DNA of 64,000 nucleotides, taken from Bradyrhizobium sp. U87765 SZCCT0048 (lineage in GTDB: Bacteria; Pseudomonadota; Alphaproteobacteria; Rhizobiales; Xanthobacteraceae). The translations under genes and the position numbers were made by a program. Below, in pieces: positions 53,681 to 61,972 of this stretch. The DNA lies in the NCBI RefSeq assembly GCF_018131225.1, contig NZ_JAFCMM010000001.1, positions 558,001 to 622,000 of the forward strand, read 5' to 3'. A model generated the notes under the pieces. It worked only from the letters and a program-made list of their open reading frames with translations. It was not told the origin of the DNA and made no database searches. The stretch's first letter is position 1. Each line of letters begins with the position of its first letter.

Positions 53681-54691
53681 TCAGGCGACCGCGCGGGCCG
53701 GTCGCGTCTCGAGCGTGCCGTCGAGGAAGCCGGTCAACCGCTGGCGGATGATCTGCTCGGCCTCGGCCATGATGCGGTCGATCAGCTCCTTGACCGTGGG
53801 GATGTCGTGGATCAGGCCGACCACCATGCCGCAGCTCCAGGCGCCGGCGTCCATGTCGCCGTCGATCATCACCTTGGGATAGACGCCCGCGACCTTGTCG
53901 TGGATATCCTCGATCTTCAGCGCAGCGCCCCTGTCGCGTTCGATCTCCAGCAGTTCGTCGACGCCCTTGTTCTTCAGGACGCGCTCGGTGTTGCGCAGCG
54001 CGCGCATGACGAGGCGCGTATCGAGCTCATTGGCCTCGACCAGGGCCTTCTTGACGTTGGGATGAACCGGCGCTTCCACCGTGGCGACGAAGCGCGTACC
54101 CATGTTCATGCCCGCCGCGCCCATCGCCAGCGCGGCGACGAGGCTGCGCGCGTCCGCCATGCCGCCCGAGGCGACGAACGGGATCGTCAGCTCCTCCGCC
54201 GCGCGCGGCAGCAGGATCATATTCGGAATATCGTCCTCGCCGGGATGGCCACCGCACTCGAAGCCGTCGACGCTGACCGCGTCGCAACCGATCTTCTCGG
54301 CCTTCAGCGAATGCCGCACCGACGTGCATTTGTGGATCACCTTGATGCCAGCGGCCTTGAGCGCCGGCATGTACTGCTCCGGGCTGCGCCCGGCGGTCTC
54401 CACCGCCTTCACGCCGCCTTCCCTGATCGCGGCGATGTATTCCGGATAGGGCGGCGCCGTGAAGCTCGGCAGGAAGGTGAGGTTCACGCCGAACGGTTTG
54501 TCGGTCATGTCGCGGCAGCGCGCGATCTCCCTGGCGAGAAGCTCCGGCGTCCGTTGCGTCAGGCCGGTGATGATGCCGAGGCCCCCGGCGTTGGACACCG
54601 CGGCCGCCATCTCGGCGAAGCCGACATAGTGCATGCCGCCCTGGATGATCGGATGCTGGATGCCGAACAGTTCGGTGATTGCTGTCTTCAC
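53681..54691 (-). CDS. Nitronate monooxygenase-family flavoprotein
   Basis: FMN TIM-barrel protein of 336 residues in the 2-nitropropane dioxygenase family. N-terminal TELFGIQHPIIQGGMHYVGFAEMAAAVSNAGGLGIITGLTQ and the phosphate-binding FVASGGMADARSLVAALAMGAAGMNMGTRFVATVEAPVH are diagnostic; GFECGGHPGEDDIPN holds the His of the active site. In gene clusters rich in acyl-CoA enzymes, members of this family (for example IpdC-like proteins of steroid-ring degradation) are CoA-ester reductases rather than nitronate oxidisers, and that is more likely here by context. 24 bases after the thiolase. Confidence 0.88.
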   Translation of the reverse strand: MKTAITELFGIQHPIIQGGMHYVGFAEMAAAVSNAGGLGIITGLTQRTPELLAREIARCRDMTDKPFGVNLTFLPSFTAPPYPEYIAAIREGGVKAVETAGRSPEQYMPALKAAGIKVIHKCTSVRHSLKAEKIGCDAVSVDGFECGGHPGEDDIPNMILLPRAAEELTIPFVASGGMADARSLVAALAMGAAGMNMGTRFVATVEAPVHPNVKKALVEANELDTRLVMRALRNTERVLKNKGVDELLEIERDRGAALKIEDIHDKVAGVYPKVMIDGDMDAGAWSCGMVVGLIHDIPTVKELIDRIMAEAEQIIRQRLTGFLDGTLETRPARAVA

Positions 54692-54715
54692 GAAGATCTC
54701 CTCGCGTTTCCCGGG

Positions 54716-55906
54716 TCAGTGGATGATTTCGAACAGGCCCGCCGCGCCCATGCCGCCGCCGATGCACATGGTCACGACGCCGTATTTCGCCTTGCGCCGC
54801 CGGCCCTCGATCAGGAGGTGGCCGGTGAGCCGCGCGCCGGTCATGCCGTAGGGATGGCCGATGGCGATCGATCCGCCGTTGACATTGAGCTTTTCGGGAT
54901 CGATGCCGAGCTTGTCGCGGCAGTAGATCACCTGCACCGCATAGGCTTCGTTGAGCTCCCAAAGGTCGATGTCGTCGATCTTCAGGTCGTGCCGCTGCAG
55001 CAATCGCGGGATCGCGACGACCGGGCCGACGCCCATCTCGTCCGGCTCGACGCCGGCGGCGACGAAGCCGCGGAAAATGCCGAGCGGCTTGAGGCCTTTT
55101 TGGGCGGCGATCCTGTCGCTCATGATCACGCAGGCCGCTGCGCCGTCCGAGAGCTGGCTGGCATTGCCGGCGCTGATGGTCTTGCCTTCGAACACCGGCC
55201 TGATCCTGGCGAGCCCTTCCGCGGTGGTGTCGGGGCGCGGCCCCTCGTCGTTCGACAGCGTCACCTGGCGGTAGGAGACGTCCCTGGTGTCCTTGTCGAC
55301 GACCGCCATCGTGGTGGTGAGCGGCACGATCTCGTCATTGAAGCGGCCCGCCTGCAGTGCGGCGCCGACGCGGCGCTGGCACTCGAGGCTGTACTCGTCC
55401 TGCTTGTCGCGGCCGATGCCGTAGCGCTCGGCGACGACCTCAGCCGTCTCCAGCATCGACATGTACATCTCCGGCTTCATCGCCATCAGGTCCTCGTCGA
55501 CGGCGTGAAAGCGGTTCATGTGCTCGTTCTGCACCAGGCTGATCGATTCGATGCCGCCGCCGATCGCGATCTGAACGCCGTCGAGCATCACCGAGCGCGC
55601 GGCGACCGCGATCGCCTGCAGGCCGGAGGCGCATTGGCGATCGATCGTGGTGCCGGCCACCGTCACCGGCAGGCCGGCACGGATCGCGCCCTTGCGCGCG
55701 ACGTTCATCACCATCGTGCCCTGCTGCATCGCGCAACCCATCACCACGTCCTCGATCTCGCCGGGCGCGAGACCGGCGCGCTTCACCGCCTCCGCGATCA
55801 CGTGGCCGGCCATGGTCGGGCCGTCGGTGTTGTTGAGGGCGCCGCGATAGGCCTTGCCGACCCCCGTGCGCGCGGTGGAAACGATGACGGCTTGGGGTGA
55901 CGACAT
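54716..55906 (-). CDS. Thiolase (acetyl-CoA C-acyltransferase)
   Basis: Cleaves a 3-ketoacyl-CoA with CoA. 396 residues, all catalytic elements intact: nucleophile Cys92 in [14 protein letters not shown], His in [17 protein letters not shown], and the second Cys in [15 protein letters not shown] near the C-terminus. Start ATG 55906 ([17 protein letters not shown]). It lies nine bases after an acyl-CoA dehydrogenase gene, inside the nine-gene cluster, and would perform its final cleavage step. Not a lipid-transfer-type thiolase, since the catalytic set is complete. Confidence 0.94.
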   Translation of the reverse strand: MSSPQAVIVSTARTGVGKAYRGALNNTDGPTMAGHVIAEAVKRAGLAPGEIEDVVMGCAMQQGTMVMNVARKGAIRAGLPVTVAGTTIDRQCASGLQAIAVAARSVMLDGVQIAIGGGIESISLVQNEHMNRFHAVDEDLMAMKPEMYMSMLETAEVVAERYGIGRDKQDEYSLECQRRVGAALQAGRFNDEIVPLTTTMAVVDKDTRDVSYRQVTLSNDEGPRPDTTAEGLARIRPVFEGKTISAGNASQLSDGAAACVIMSDRIAAQKGLKPLGIFRGFVAAGVEPDEMGVGPVVAIPRLLQRHDLKIDDIDLWELNEAYAVQVIYCRDKLGIDPEKLNVNGGSIAIGHPYGMTGARLTGHLLIEGRRRKAKYGVVTMCIGGGMGAAGLFEIIH

Positions 55907-55915
55907 GGGTGCCTC

Positions 55916-57046
55916 CTAGGCGGCCGGGTCGAGCTGCGCGTAACGCAGCACGTGATAGGCGGGATCGCCGAACTGGATGTTGATGGACGAGATGCGCTTG
56001 AAGTAGTGGCCGACATTGAGTTCGTCGGTCATGCCCATGCCGCCATGCAGCTGCACCGCCTGGTCGGCGACGAACCTGCCGGCATAGCCGATCTTCGATT
56101 TCGCGCCCGAGGCCAGCCGCGACAGGCCGGCGTCATCCGCGTCGAGACCGAGGTTGAGGTGCTGCATCAGCGACAGCGCCTCCTGATGCGCGATGAACAT
56201 GTCCACCATGCGGTGCTGCAGCACCTGGAAGGAGCCGATCGTGGCGCCGAACTGCTTGCGCGTCTTCGAATAGTCGAGCGTCGCGGCGTTCAGCTCGCCG
56301 ATCGCCCCGACGAGTTCAGCGCACAAGGCGGCGATCGCACGGTCGCGGCAGGCTTCGAGCGCGGCGACGCCGTCGCCCTCAGTCCCGAGCAGTTGCCCGC
56401 GCACCCCGCGCAGGCTGATCTCCGCGGCGCGGCGACCGTCGATGGTCCTGAAGCTCCTGAGATCGAGGTTGGCGGCGCGGCGATCGACCACGAACAGGCT
56501 GACGCCGCTGCGGTCATGGCGATGGCCCACGGTGCGCGCGGAGACGATGAGATGGTCCGCCCACGGCGCTGCGATCACCGCCGTCTTCTCGCCGGTGAGA
56601 AGGTAGCCGTCACCATCCCGCCGCGCGGTGGTGGTGACGGTGGCGAGATCGAAGCGAGAGCCTCTTTCGGTCGATGCCAGCGTCCAGATCTTGTGTCCCG
56701 CGATGATGTCCGGCAGCAGCTCCTGCTTCTGGTCGCCGGAGCCGACCTGCTCGATCAGGCCGCCCGCCACCACGATCGTCTCGACGAACGGCTCGACCAC
56801 GAGATGCCGTCCGAACTCCTGCATGATGATCATGGTTGACAGCGGCCCGCCGCCGAGGCCGCCGGCCTCCTCGGAGAACGGCGCGGCCAGCAGGCCAAGC
56901 TCGGCGAAGGCTGCCCACCCGGCGCGGCTGAAGCCGTCCTCGCTGGCGAGGATTTTGCGCCTGGCGTCGAAATCGTACTGCTCACGCAGCAGCCGCTGGA
57001 CGCTGGATCGCAACAAGGCCTGCTCTTCGGTGAACTGAATATCCAT
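55916..57046 (-). CDS. Acyl-CoA dehydrogenase-family protein (pair member 1)
   Basis: FAD protein of 376 residues. N-terminal domain FTEEQALLRSSVQRLLREQYDF, middle beta-domain IWTLASTERGSRFDLATVTTTARRDGDGYLLTGEKTAVIAAPWADHLIVSART, C-terminal helical domain FGATIGSFQVLQHRMVDMFIAHQEALSLMQ and GGMGMTDELNVGHYFKRI. The EGTSEI-type segment that carries the catalytic Glu in medium-chain enzymes is missing at the C-terminus. Lies next to a second acyl-CoA dehydrogenase; such unequal pairs form alpha2beta2 enzymes in steroid degradation. Substrate unknown. Confidence 0.9.
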   Translation of the reverse strand: MDIQFTEEQALLRSSVQRLLREQYDFDARRKILASEDGFSRAGWAAFAELGLLAAPFSEEAGGLGGGPLSTMIIMQEFGRHLVVEPFVETIVVAGGLIEQVGSGDQKQELLPDIIAGHKIWTLASTERGSRFDLATVTTTARRDGDGYLLTGEKTAVIAAPWADHLIVSARTVGHRHDRSGVSLFVVDRRAANLDLRSFRTIDGRRAAEISLRGVRGQLLGTEGDGVAALEACRDRAIAALCAELVGAIGELNAATLDYSKTRKQFGATIGSFQVLQHRMVDMFIAHQEALSLMQHLNLGLDADDAGLSRLASGAKSKIGYAGRFVADQAVQLHGGMGMTDELNVGHYFKRISSINIQFGDPAYHVLRYAQLDPAA

Positions 57047-57069
57047 TCGATCCTCTCATGGCGCTGGAG

Positions 57070-58251
57070 CTAGAGACCGAGCACGGCCTTGGCGATGATG
57101 TTGCGCTGGATCTCGTTCGATCCGCCGTAGATCGAGAGCTTGCGCGCGTTGAGATATTTCTCGGAGGCCGTGTGGCCGTATTCCGGCCCGGGCATGAAGC
57201 GATTAGCGCTGGCGGGCTGCTCGCGGATCGCAAGGCCGTCATTGCCGATCGCGCGATGGGTCAGCTCCGTGATCGCCTGGAAGATCTCGGTGCCGCGGAT
57301 CTTGAACAGCGACGCCGCAGGTCCCGGATCGATGCCGCGGGCCATCTGGGCGACGACACGCAGCTCGGTCGCCTCCAGCGCGAGCACGTCAAGCTCGACG
57401 CGGGCGATATCGCGGATGAATTCCAGATACGCCGGGTCATCCTCGGGAATCTCGGCCTTCACGATTTTCTTCAACCGCTCGATATAGCGCGTCGCGCGGC
57501 CGATGCCGGCCATGCTGGTGCGCTCGTTGCCGAGCAGGAATTTGGCGTAGGTCCAGCCCTTGTTCTCCTCGCCGATCAGGTTCTCGACGGGCACACGGAC
57601 GTCCTCCAGGAAGACGTCGTTGACCTCGTGCGAGCCATCAATGGTGATGATCGGCCGCACCGTGACGCCGGGCGATTTCATGTCGATCAGGAGGAAGGAG
57701 ATGCCGGACTGCGGCTTGGCGGCGGGATCGGTGCGCACCAGGCAGAAGATCCAGTCGGCATGCTGCGCCAGCGTGGTCCATGTCTTGTGGCCGTTGACGA
57801 TGTAGTGGTCACCGTCGCGCACCGCCTTGGTGCGAACGGTGGCGAGGTCGGAGCCCGAGCCGGGCTCCGAATAGCCCTGGCACCACCAGTCCTCGCCGGA
57901 CAGAATACGCGGCAGGAAGCGCTCCTTCTGCGCCGCGTTGCCGAAGGTGTAGATGACCGGGCCGACCATGGTGACGCTGAACGCCAACGGCGGCAGCGTC
58001 CCGGCGCGCGTCGTCTCCTGCTCGAAGATGAAGCGGCGGGTGATCGACCAGCCGGGTCCGCCATATTCCTTCGGCCACAGCGGCGCAACCCAGCCCTTGT
58101 TGTGCAGGATGCGGTGCCACAGCAGCATCTGTTCCTTGGAAAGATCGGTTTCCGGGTTGGGGACGCGCATCTCCGCCGGATAGTTGTCCTTGATGAAGGC
58201 GCGAACCTCGTCGCGAAAGGCCGCGTCGTCGGGTGAGAGCGCGAGTTCCAT
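57070..58251 (-). CDS. Acyl-CoA dehydrogenase-family protein (pair member 2)
   Basis: FAD-dependent acyl-CoA dehydrogenase of 393 residues. N-terminal DDAAFRDEVRAFIKDNYPAEMR; WCQGYSEPGSGSDLATVRTKAVRDGDHYIVNGHKTWTTLAQHADW is the flavin-contact region; RVPVENLIGEENKGWTYAKFLLGNERTS is typical. C-terminus SIYGGSNEIQRNIIAKAVLGL has Gly where medium-chain enzymes carry the catalytic Glu, as in many alphaproteobacterial homologues. The C-terminal helix pair is intact. 23 bases before its partner gene, 12 after the SDR gene. Confidence 0.93.
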   Translation of the reverse strand: MELALSPDDAAFRDEVRAFIKDNYPAEMRVPNPETDLSKEQMLLWHRILHNKGWVAPLWPKEYGGPGWSITRRFIFEQETTRAGTLPPLAFSVTMVGPVIYTFGNAAQKERFLPRILSGEDWWCQGYSEPGSGSDLATVRTKAVRDGDHYIVNGHKTWTTLAQHADWIFCLVRTDPAAKPQSGISFLLIDMKSPGVTVRPIITIDGSHEVNDVFLEDVRVPVENLIGEENKGWTYAKFLLGNERTSMAGIGRATRYIERLKKIVKAEIPEDDPAYLEFIRDIARVELDVLALEATELRVVAQMARGIDPGPAASLFKIRGTEIFQAITELTHRAIGNDGLAIREQPASANRFMPGPEYGHTASEKYLNARKLSIYGGSNEIQRNIIAKAVLGL

Positions 58252-58263
58252 CTGCGGAGCCTC

Positions 58264-59001
58264 CTACCACTTCTCGCCGAAGGGCCGGATTTCCAGCTCG
58301 AACGTCCAGGCGCTCCTGGGCTGCTGGTAGAGCTGCCAGTACGCGCCCGCGACGGAGGCCGGCGGCATCAGGAGGTCGGGATTGTCGAGCGCATTGGGGC
58401 CGAGCGCCTCGAGGCGGCGCTGGCGCACCCATTCGGTGTCGACGCCGGAATCGATGATGAGATGCGCGACATGGATGTTATTCGGCCCGAGCTCGCGGGC
58501 CATCGCCTGGGCCACCGCGCGCAGGCCAAACTTGGCGCTGGCGAAGGCGGCATAGCCGCTGCCGCCGCGCAGCGAGGCCGTGGCGCCGGTGAAGAAGATG
58601 TTGCCCTGTCCGCGCGGCAGCATCAGCCGCGCCGCCTCGCGGCCGGCGAGGAAGCCGGAATAGCACGCCATCTCCCACACCTTGCGAAACACCCGCTCGG
58701 TGGTTTCCAGGATCGGATAATTGACGTTGGCCCCGATGTTGAAGATGCAGACGTCCAGCGGCGCATGCCTGTCGGCATCATTGAGGAAGGAAACGATCTC
58801 GTCCTCCTTGCGCGCATCGAGCGAGCGCGCGTGGATTTCGCCGCCAGCGGCCTCGATCTCCCTGACCAGCGGGGCGAGCTTGTCGCCATTGCGGCGGCCA
58901 GCGAAGATCGTGAAGCCTTCGGCGGCGAACCTCTTGGCGATCTCGCCGCCGATGAAATCACCGGCACCAATGACGGCAACCGTCTTGTTTCTCTTCTGCA
59001 T
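58264..59001 (-). CDS. Atypical short-chain dehydrogenase lacking catalytic Tyr
   Basis: Rossmann-fold protein of 245 residues. The Gly-rich motif GAGDFIGGEIAKRFAAEG is an incomplete match to TGxxxGxG, and NIGANVN replaces the NAG motif. At the active site the Ser-Tyr-Lys triad is altered: GATASLRGGSGYAAFASAKFGLRA has Phe where YxxxK requires Tyr (FASAK). These features match the SDR_c10 group, whose catalysis is unclear. It may act as a non-canonical oxidoreductase or a binding protein. Placed between the ligase and the dehydrogenase pair in the cluster. Confidence 0.85.
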   Translation of the reverse strand: MQKRNKTVAVIGAGDFIGGEIAKRFAAEGFTIFAGRRNGDKLAPLVREIEAAGGEIHARSLDARKEDEIVSFLNDADRHAPLDVCIFNIGANVNYPILETTERVFRKVWEMACYSGFLAGREAARLMLPRGQGNIFFTGATASLRGGSGYAAFASAKFGLRAVAQAMARELGPNNIHVAHLIIDSGVDTEWVRQRRLEALGPNALDNPDLLMPPASVAGAYWQLYQQPRSAWTFELEIRPFGEKW

Positions 59002-59044
59002 CGTGGTCTCCGGTTCTGTCGAGTGAACTGTCGTGCGACGGGTG

Positions 59045-60598
59045 TCAGCTGCGACCGCGCAAGAATTCCGCCAGCTTGTGCTTGAGCAGCTTGCCCGTCG
59101 ATGTCGCCGGCAGGGCGTCCATCAGGATGATCTCCGACGGCCGCTTATAGGAGGTGAGTTGCGGAGCAATATGGGCCATCAGGTCTTCGGCGGTGGCGGC
59201 CGAGCCCCTGATCAGCTGCACGAAGGCGACGATTTCCTCATTGCCCTCGACCGGCCGGCCGACCACCGCGCACTGCACGACGGCGTCATGCGTGCTCAGC
59301 ACTGCCTCGATCTCCGCCGGATAGACGTTGAACCCGGAGCGGATGATCATCTCCTTGGTCCGTCCGACGATGTAGAGCGCATCGTTCTCGAAGCGCGCCA
59401 GATCGCCGGTATTGAACCAGCCGTCGGCATCGATCGCCTTCGCCGTCTGATCGGGCGCGCGGTAATAGCCGCGCATGACGTTCGGGCCCCGGACGTGAAG
59501 CTCGCCGACCTCGCCTGCCGCAACCGGCTTGAGGTCACGACCGACCAGCCTGGCTTCGATCCCAGGCATCACGGTGCCGACGGCATGGTCCGCGCGCGGG
59601 CTGTCGGGCCGCACGCCGGAAATGCCCGGCGAGCACTCCGTGATGCCGTAGCCGTTGAGCAGCGGCAGGCCGAGCTCCGTCTCGACGCGGGACTTCAGAT
59701 CGAGGTCGAGAGGCGCGCCGGCGACCGAGATCAGCCGCAGCCGCCCGCGCGCGAGCTTCGGCAGGCCGGCATTGCGCCGGTATTCGAGCAGACGCTGATA
59801 GGTCGCGGGCACGCCGTTCAGGATCGTGATGCCTTCTTCAGCCATCGCCTTGACCAGCGCGGCCGGATCATACTTGGGGACCAGGCGCACGGCGGCGCCG
59901 ACCATCAGTGTCATGGTCAGCAGCGAGATGCCGACAATGTGCGAGATCGGCAGTACGCAATACTGCACGTCGTCGGCGTCCATCCTGCGGAAGCCTGCGG
60001 TGCCGCGGGCGCTGAACAGAAGGTTGCGATGGGTCAGCATCACGCCCTTCGGCGTGCCCGTGGTGCCGGAGGTGTAGATGAGAACCGCCACCTGGTCCGC
60101 GCCGTCGGCCTCGACAGGCTCGGCCACGGTCGAGGCATTCAGAGCGGTGACTGCGATGCCGGCGAGCGGGCCGAGATCCTGCGCCGCCGCCTCATAGCGT
60201 GCGGCATGTGCGGCGGCCTCCGGCGAGACATCGGCGGTGAGAAACACGCGGCGGGCGCCGCTGTGATCCCTGATCTGGTCGAGTTCGCGCGCCGAAAGGC
60301 GGGGATTGACCACGATCGCCCAGGCGTCGAGCCGGCTCGCCGCCAGCAGCAGGCAGGCGAGCGGAACCGAATTCTCGCTGACGATCATCATGCGGTCGCC
60401 GGGGCGAATACCGAGCGCGCGCAGCGCATCGGCCGCGCCGCTCACGGCCTGGTCGAGCTCGCGGTAGGTCAGCGTGACGCGATCGTCCATCAGCGCGAGA
60501 TGATCCGGCGTCGCCGCAACATGCGGGTCGATCACCTCGTGGATCCGGTTCGGCAACCCCTCGAGGCTTCCTTCCATGACCTGCGTGGCTTCCAGCAC
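59045..60598 (-). CDS. AMP-dependent acyl-CoA ligase
   Basis: Adenylate-forming enzyme of 517 residues activating a carboxylic acid with ATP and CoA. AMP-binding motif VLIYTSGTTGTPKGVMLTHRNLL (about 170-192), GYGITECSPG, core motif GWFNTGDLARFENDALYIVGRTKEMIIRSGFNVYPAEIE, and the C-terminal catalytic Lys in STGKLLKHKL. The pattern fits medium or aromatic fatty acyl-CoA synthetases. Likely the entry step of the cluster: it makes the CoA thioester that the dehydrogenases oxidise. 43 to 45 bases separate it from its neighbours. Confidence 0.94.
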   Translation of the reverse strand: MLEATQVMEGSLEGLPNRIHEVIDPHVAATPDHLALMDDRVTLTYRELDQAVSGAADALRALGIRPGDRMMIVSENSVPLACLLLAASRLDAWAIVVNPRLSARELDQIRDHSGARRVFLTADVSPEAAAHAARYEAAAQDLGPLAGIAVTALNASTVAEPVEADGADQVAVLIYTSGTTGTPKGVMLTHRNLLFSARGTAGFRRMDADDVQYCVLPISHIVGISLLTMTLMVGAAVRLVPKYDPAALVKAMAEEGITILNGVPATYQRLLEYRRNAGLPKLARGRLRLISVAGAPLDLDLKSRVETELGLPLLNGYGITECSPGISGVRPDSPRADHAVGTVMPGIEARLVGRDLKPVAAGEVGELHVRGPNVMRGYYRAPDQTAKAIDADGWFNTGDLARFENDALYIVGRTKEMIIRSGFNVYPAEIEAVLSTHDAVVQCAVVGRPVEGNEEIVAFVQLIRGSAATAEDLMAHIAPQLTSYKRPSEIILMDALPATSTGKLLKHKLAEFLRGRS

Positions 60599-60643
60599 CC
60601 AAACCTCCCTGTGTTAGCCCCTGGGGCCTGTTCGTTCGCTCCG

Positions 60644-61282
60644 TCAGGCGGTCTTGCGCCGCCCCCTGCCGAGCTGCGCGACGATCTCTTCCTCGACCTC
60701 GCGCAACTTGTCCTTGCCGAAGAAGATCTCGTCGCCGACGTAGAAGGTCGGCGATCCGAACGAGCCGCGCGCCACCGCGTCGCTGGTGTTCTCGATCAGC
60801 TTCTTCTTGACGTCGTCCTGCTGGGCGCGCGCGGAGATGCGGTCGATGTCGAGGCCGGAGGACAGGAACGCCGCGCGGAAGACCTGCGGGTCGTCCATCT
60901 TCTTCGGCGCGACCCACATGTGGTGATAGGCGGCGCGGAAATACGGCTCGAACAGGCCTTCGAACTGCGCCGCCACGGCGCCGCGCATCAGCGCCAGCGT
61001 GTTCACCGGGAAGAAAGGGTTCGGCGTGAAGGCGGTGATGCCGTGCCGCTGCATGAAGCGCTCGGTTTCCAGCGCATTGTATTCGGGCTTGTTCTTGACC
61101 CCGCGCAGCGAGTCGCCCGGCGACATGTTGCCGGTCGCCTTGTAGATGCCGCCGAGCAGCACGGGAACGTACTCGAAGCGGACGCCGGTGCGCTGCTCGA
61201 TCTGCGGCAGCGCGAGCTCGGCGAGATAGGCGTTGGGGCTCCCGAAATCGAAGTGGAATTCGACCTTGAGCGGAGCAGCCAT
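60644..61282 (-). CDS. DsbA/2-hydroxychromene-2-carboxylate isomerase-like protein
   Basis: Kappa-class GST/DsbA fold protein of 212 residues with no signal peptide, so cytosolic. The active-site region KVEFHFDFGSPNAYLAELAL has FGSPNAY where DsbA has CxxC; the Ser is the GSH- or substrate-contacting residue in HCCA isomerases. The later stretch YEVGDE-like FYVGDEIFFGKDKLREVEEEIV is conserved in this family. Known HCCA isomerases act in naphthalene degradation, but the family is broad, so the reaction is not fixed. First gene of the cluster; a HxlR gene is divergent. Confidence 0.85.
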   Translation of the reverse strand: MAAPLKVEFHFDFGSPNAYLAELALPQIEQRTGVRFEYVPVLLGGIYKATGNMSPGDSLRGVKNKPEYNALETERFMQRHGITAFTPNPFFPVNTLALMRGAVAAQFEGLFEPYFRAAYHHMWVAPKKMDDPQVFRAAFLSSGLDIDRISARAQQDDVKKKLIENTSDAVARGSFGSPTFYVGDEIFFGKDKLREVEEEIVAQLGRGRRKTA

Positions 61283-61350
61283 GGAACGCCCTTCCCGTTT
61301 TGATGATCGGCGGCCGGCGGCCGTCGCGTTGATTGTTGCCGCGACCATAA

Positions 61351-61365
61351 GTTCTAATTTGGAAC
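61351..61365. promoter_or_regulatory. Operator-like repeat (copy 1) in divergent HxlR/cluster promoter
   Basis: GTTCTAATTTGGAAC: arms GTTC/GAAC around seven bases. 69 bases before the DsbA-like start. A related copy is at 61427-61443, and two more palindromes lie between (ATGATA-tt-TATCAT 61373-61386, CTTAT-tg-ATAAG 61409-61420). Confidence 0.55.
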
Positions 61366-61426
61366 TGTCAATATGATATTTATCATCCAATGCTACCCTG
61401 CACGGCATCTTATTGATAAGATTTCA

Positions 61427-61443
61427 GTTCTGATTTAGAATTC
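61427..61443. promoter_or_regulatory. Operator-like repeat (copy 2) before HxlR gene
   Basis: GTTCTGATTTAGAATTC, matching copy 1 in nine or more positions and in the same orientation, 28 bases before the HxlR ATG. One element by each promoter suggests repression in both directions. Confidence 0.55.
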
Positions 61444-61471
61444 TGTCGAATTGGATCGCCTGGAGACGGCA

Positions 61472-61972
61472 ATGAAATGGGATTCGCTCGAGGACGAGCC
61501 GTGCTCGCTGGCCCGCACCGTCGCCGTGATCGGCGACCGCTGGACCCTGCTGGTCCTGCGCGAGTGCTTCCTTCGCGTCCGCAGGTTCGATGATTTCGAG
61601 GCTTCACTCGGGATCACGCGCCACGTGCTGGCGGACCGGCTGAAGAAGCTGGTGCGCTTCGGTGTGCTGCGCAAGATTCCGTATCAGGAGGCGCCGAGGC
61701 GCGACGAATACATCCTGACGCAAAGGGGCCTCGATTTGTATCCGATCGTCATGTCGATCGTGCAGTGGGGCAACGTCCACATGGTCGACTCGCGCGGACG
61801 GCCGATGCTGCATGAACACAAGACCTGCAAGAAGATGTTCGATCCCGTCATGGTTTGCTCGGAATGCGGCGAGCCGCTGACGGCGAAGGCCGTCCATGTG
61901 CATCCGGGACCTGGCGCGCGACAATCGTCGCCAGTACATGCGAAGGCGCAGGAGCGAGCCAAGAGAGACTAA
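61472..61972 (+). CDS. HxlR-family transcriptional regulator with zinc-ribbon tail
   Basis: Winged-helix regulator of 166 residues. The core CSLARTVAVIGDRWTLLVLRECFLRVRRFDDFEASLGITRHVLADRLKKLVRFGVLRKIPYQEAPRRDEYILTQRGLDLYPIVMSIVQWGNVH is the HxlR domain. A C-terminal extension KKMFDPVMVCSECGEPLTAKAVHVHPGP has a Cys-x2-Cys that may bind zinc with the preceding CKK cysteine or with histidines. ATG 61472 follows GGAGA; a TTG at 61451 is the longer alternative. Divergent from the nine-gene cluster with a shared, repeat-rich control region, so it is the likely regulator. Confidence 0.9.
   Translation: MKWDSLEDEPCSLARTVAVIGDRWTLLVLRECFLRVRRFDDFEASLGITRHVLADRLKKLVRFGVLRKIPYQEAPRRDEYILTQRGLDLYPIVMSIVQWGNVHMVDSRGRPMLHEHKTCKKMFDPVMVCSECGEPLTAKAVHVHPGPGARQSSPVHAKAQERAKRD

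Noticed and set aside
60644..61282. Thiol-disulfide oxidoreductase DsbA
   Set aside because: No CxxC motif and no signal peptide; the Ser-based FGSPNAY site marks the HCCA-isomerase group.
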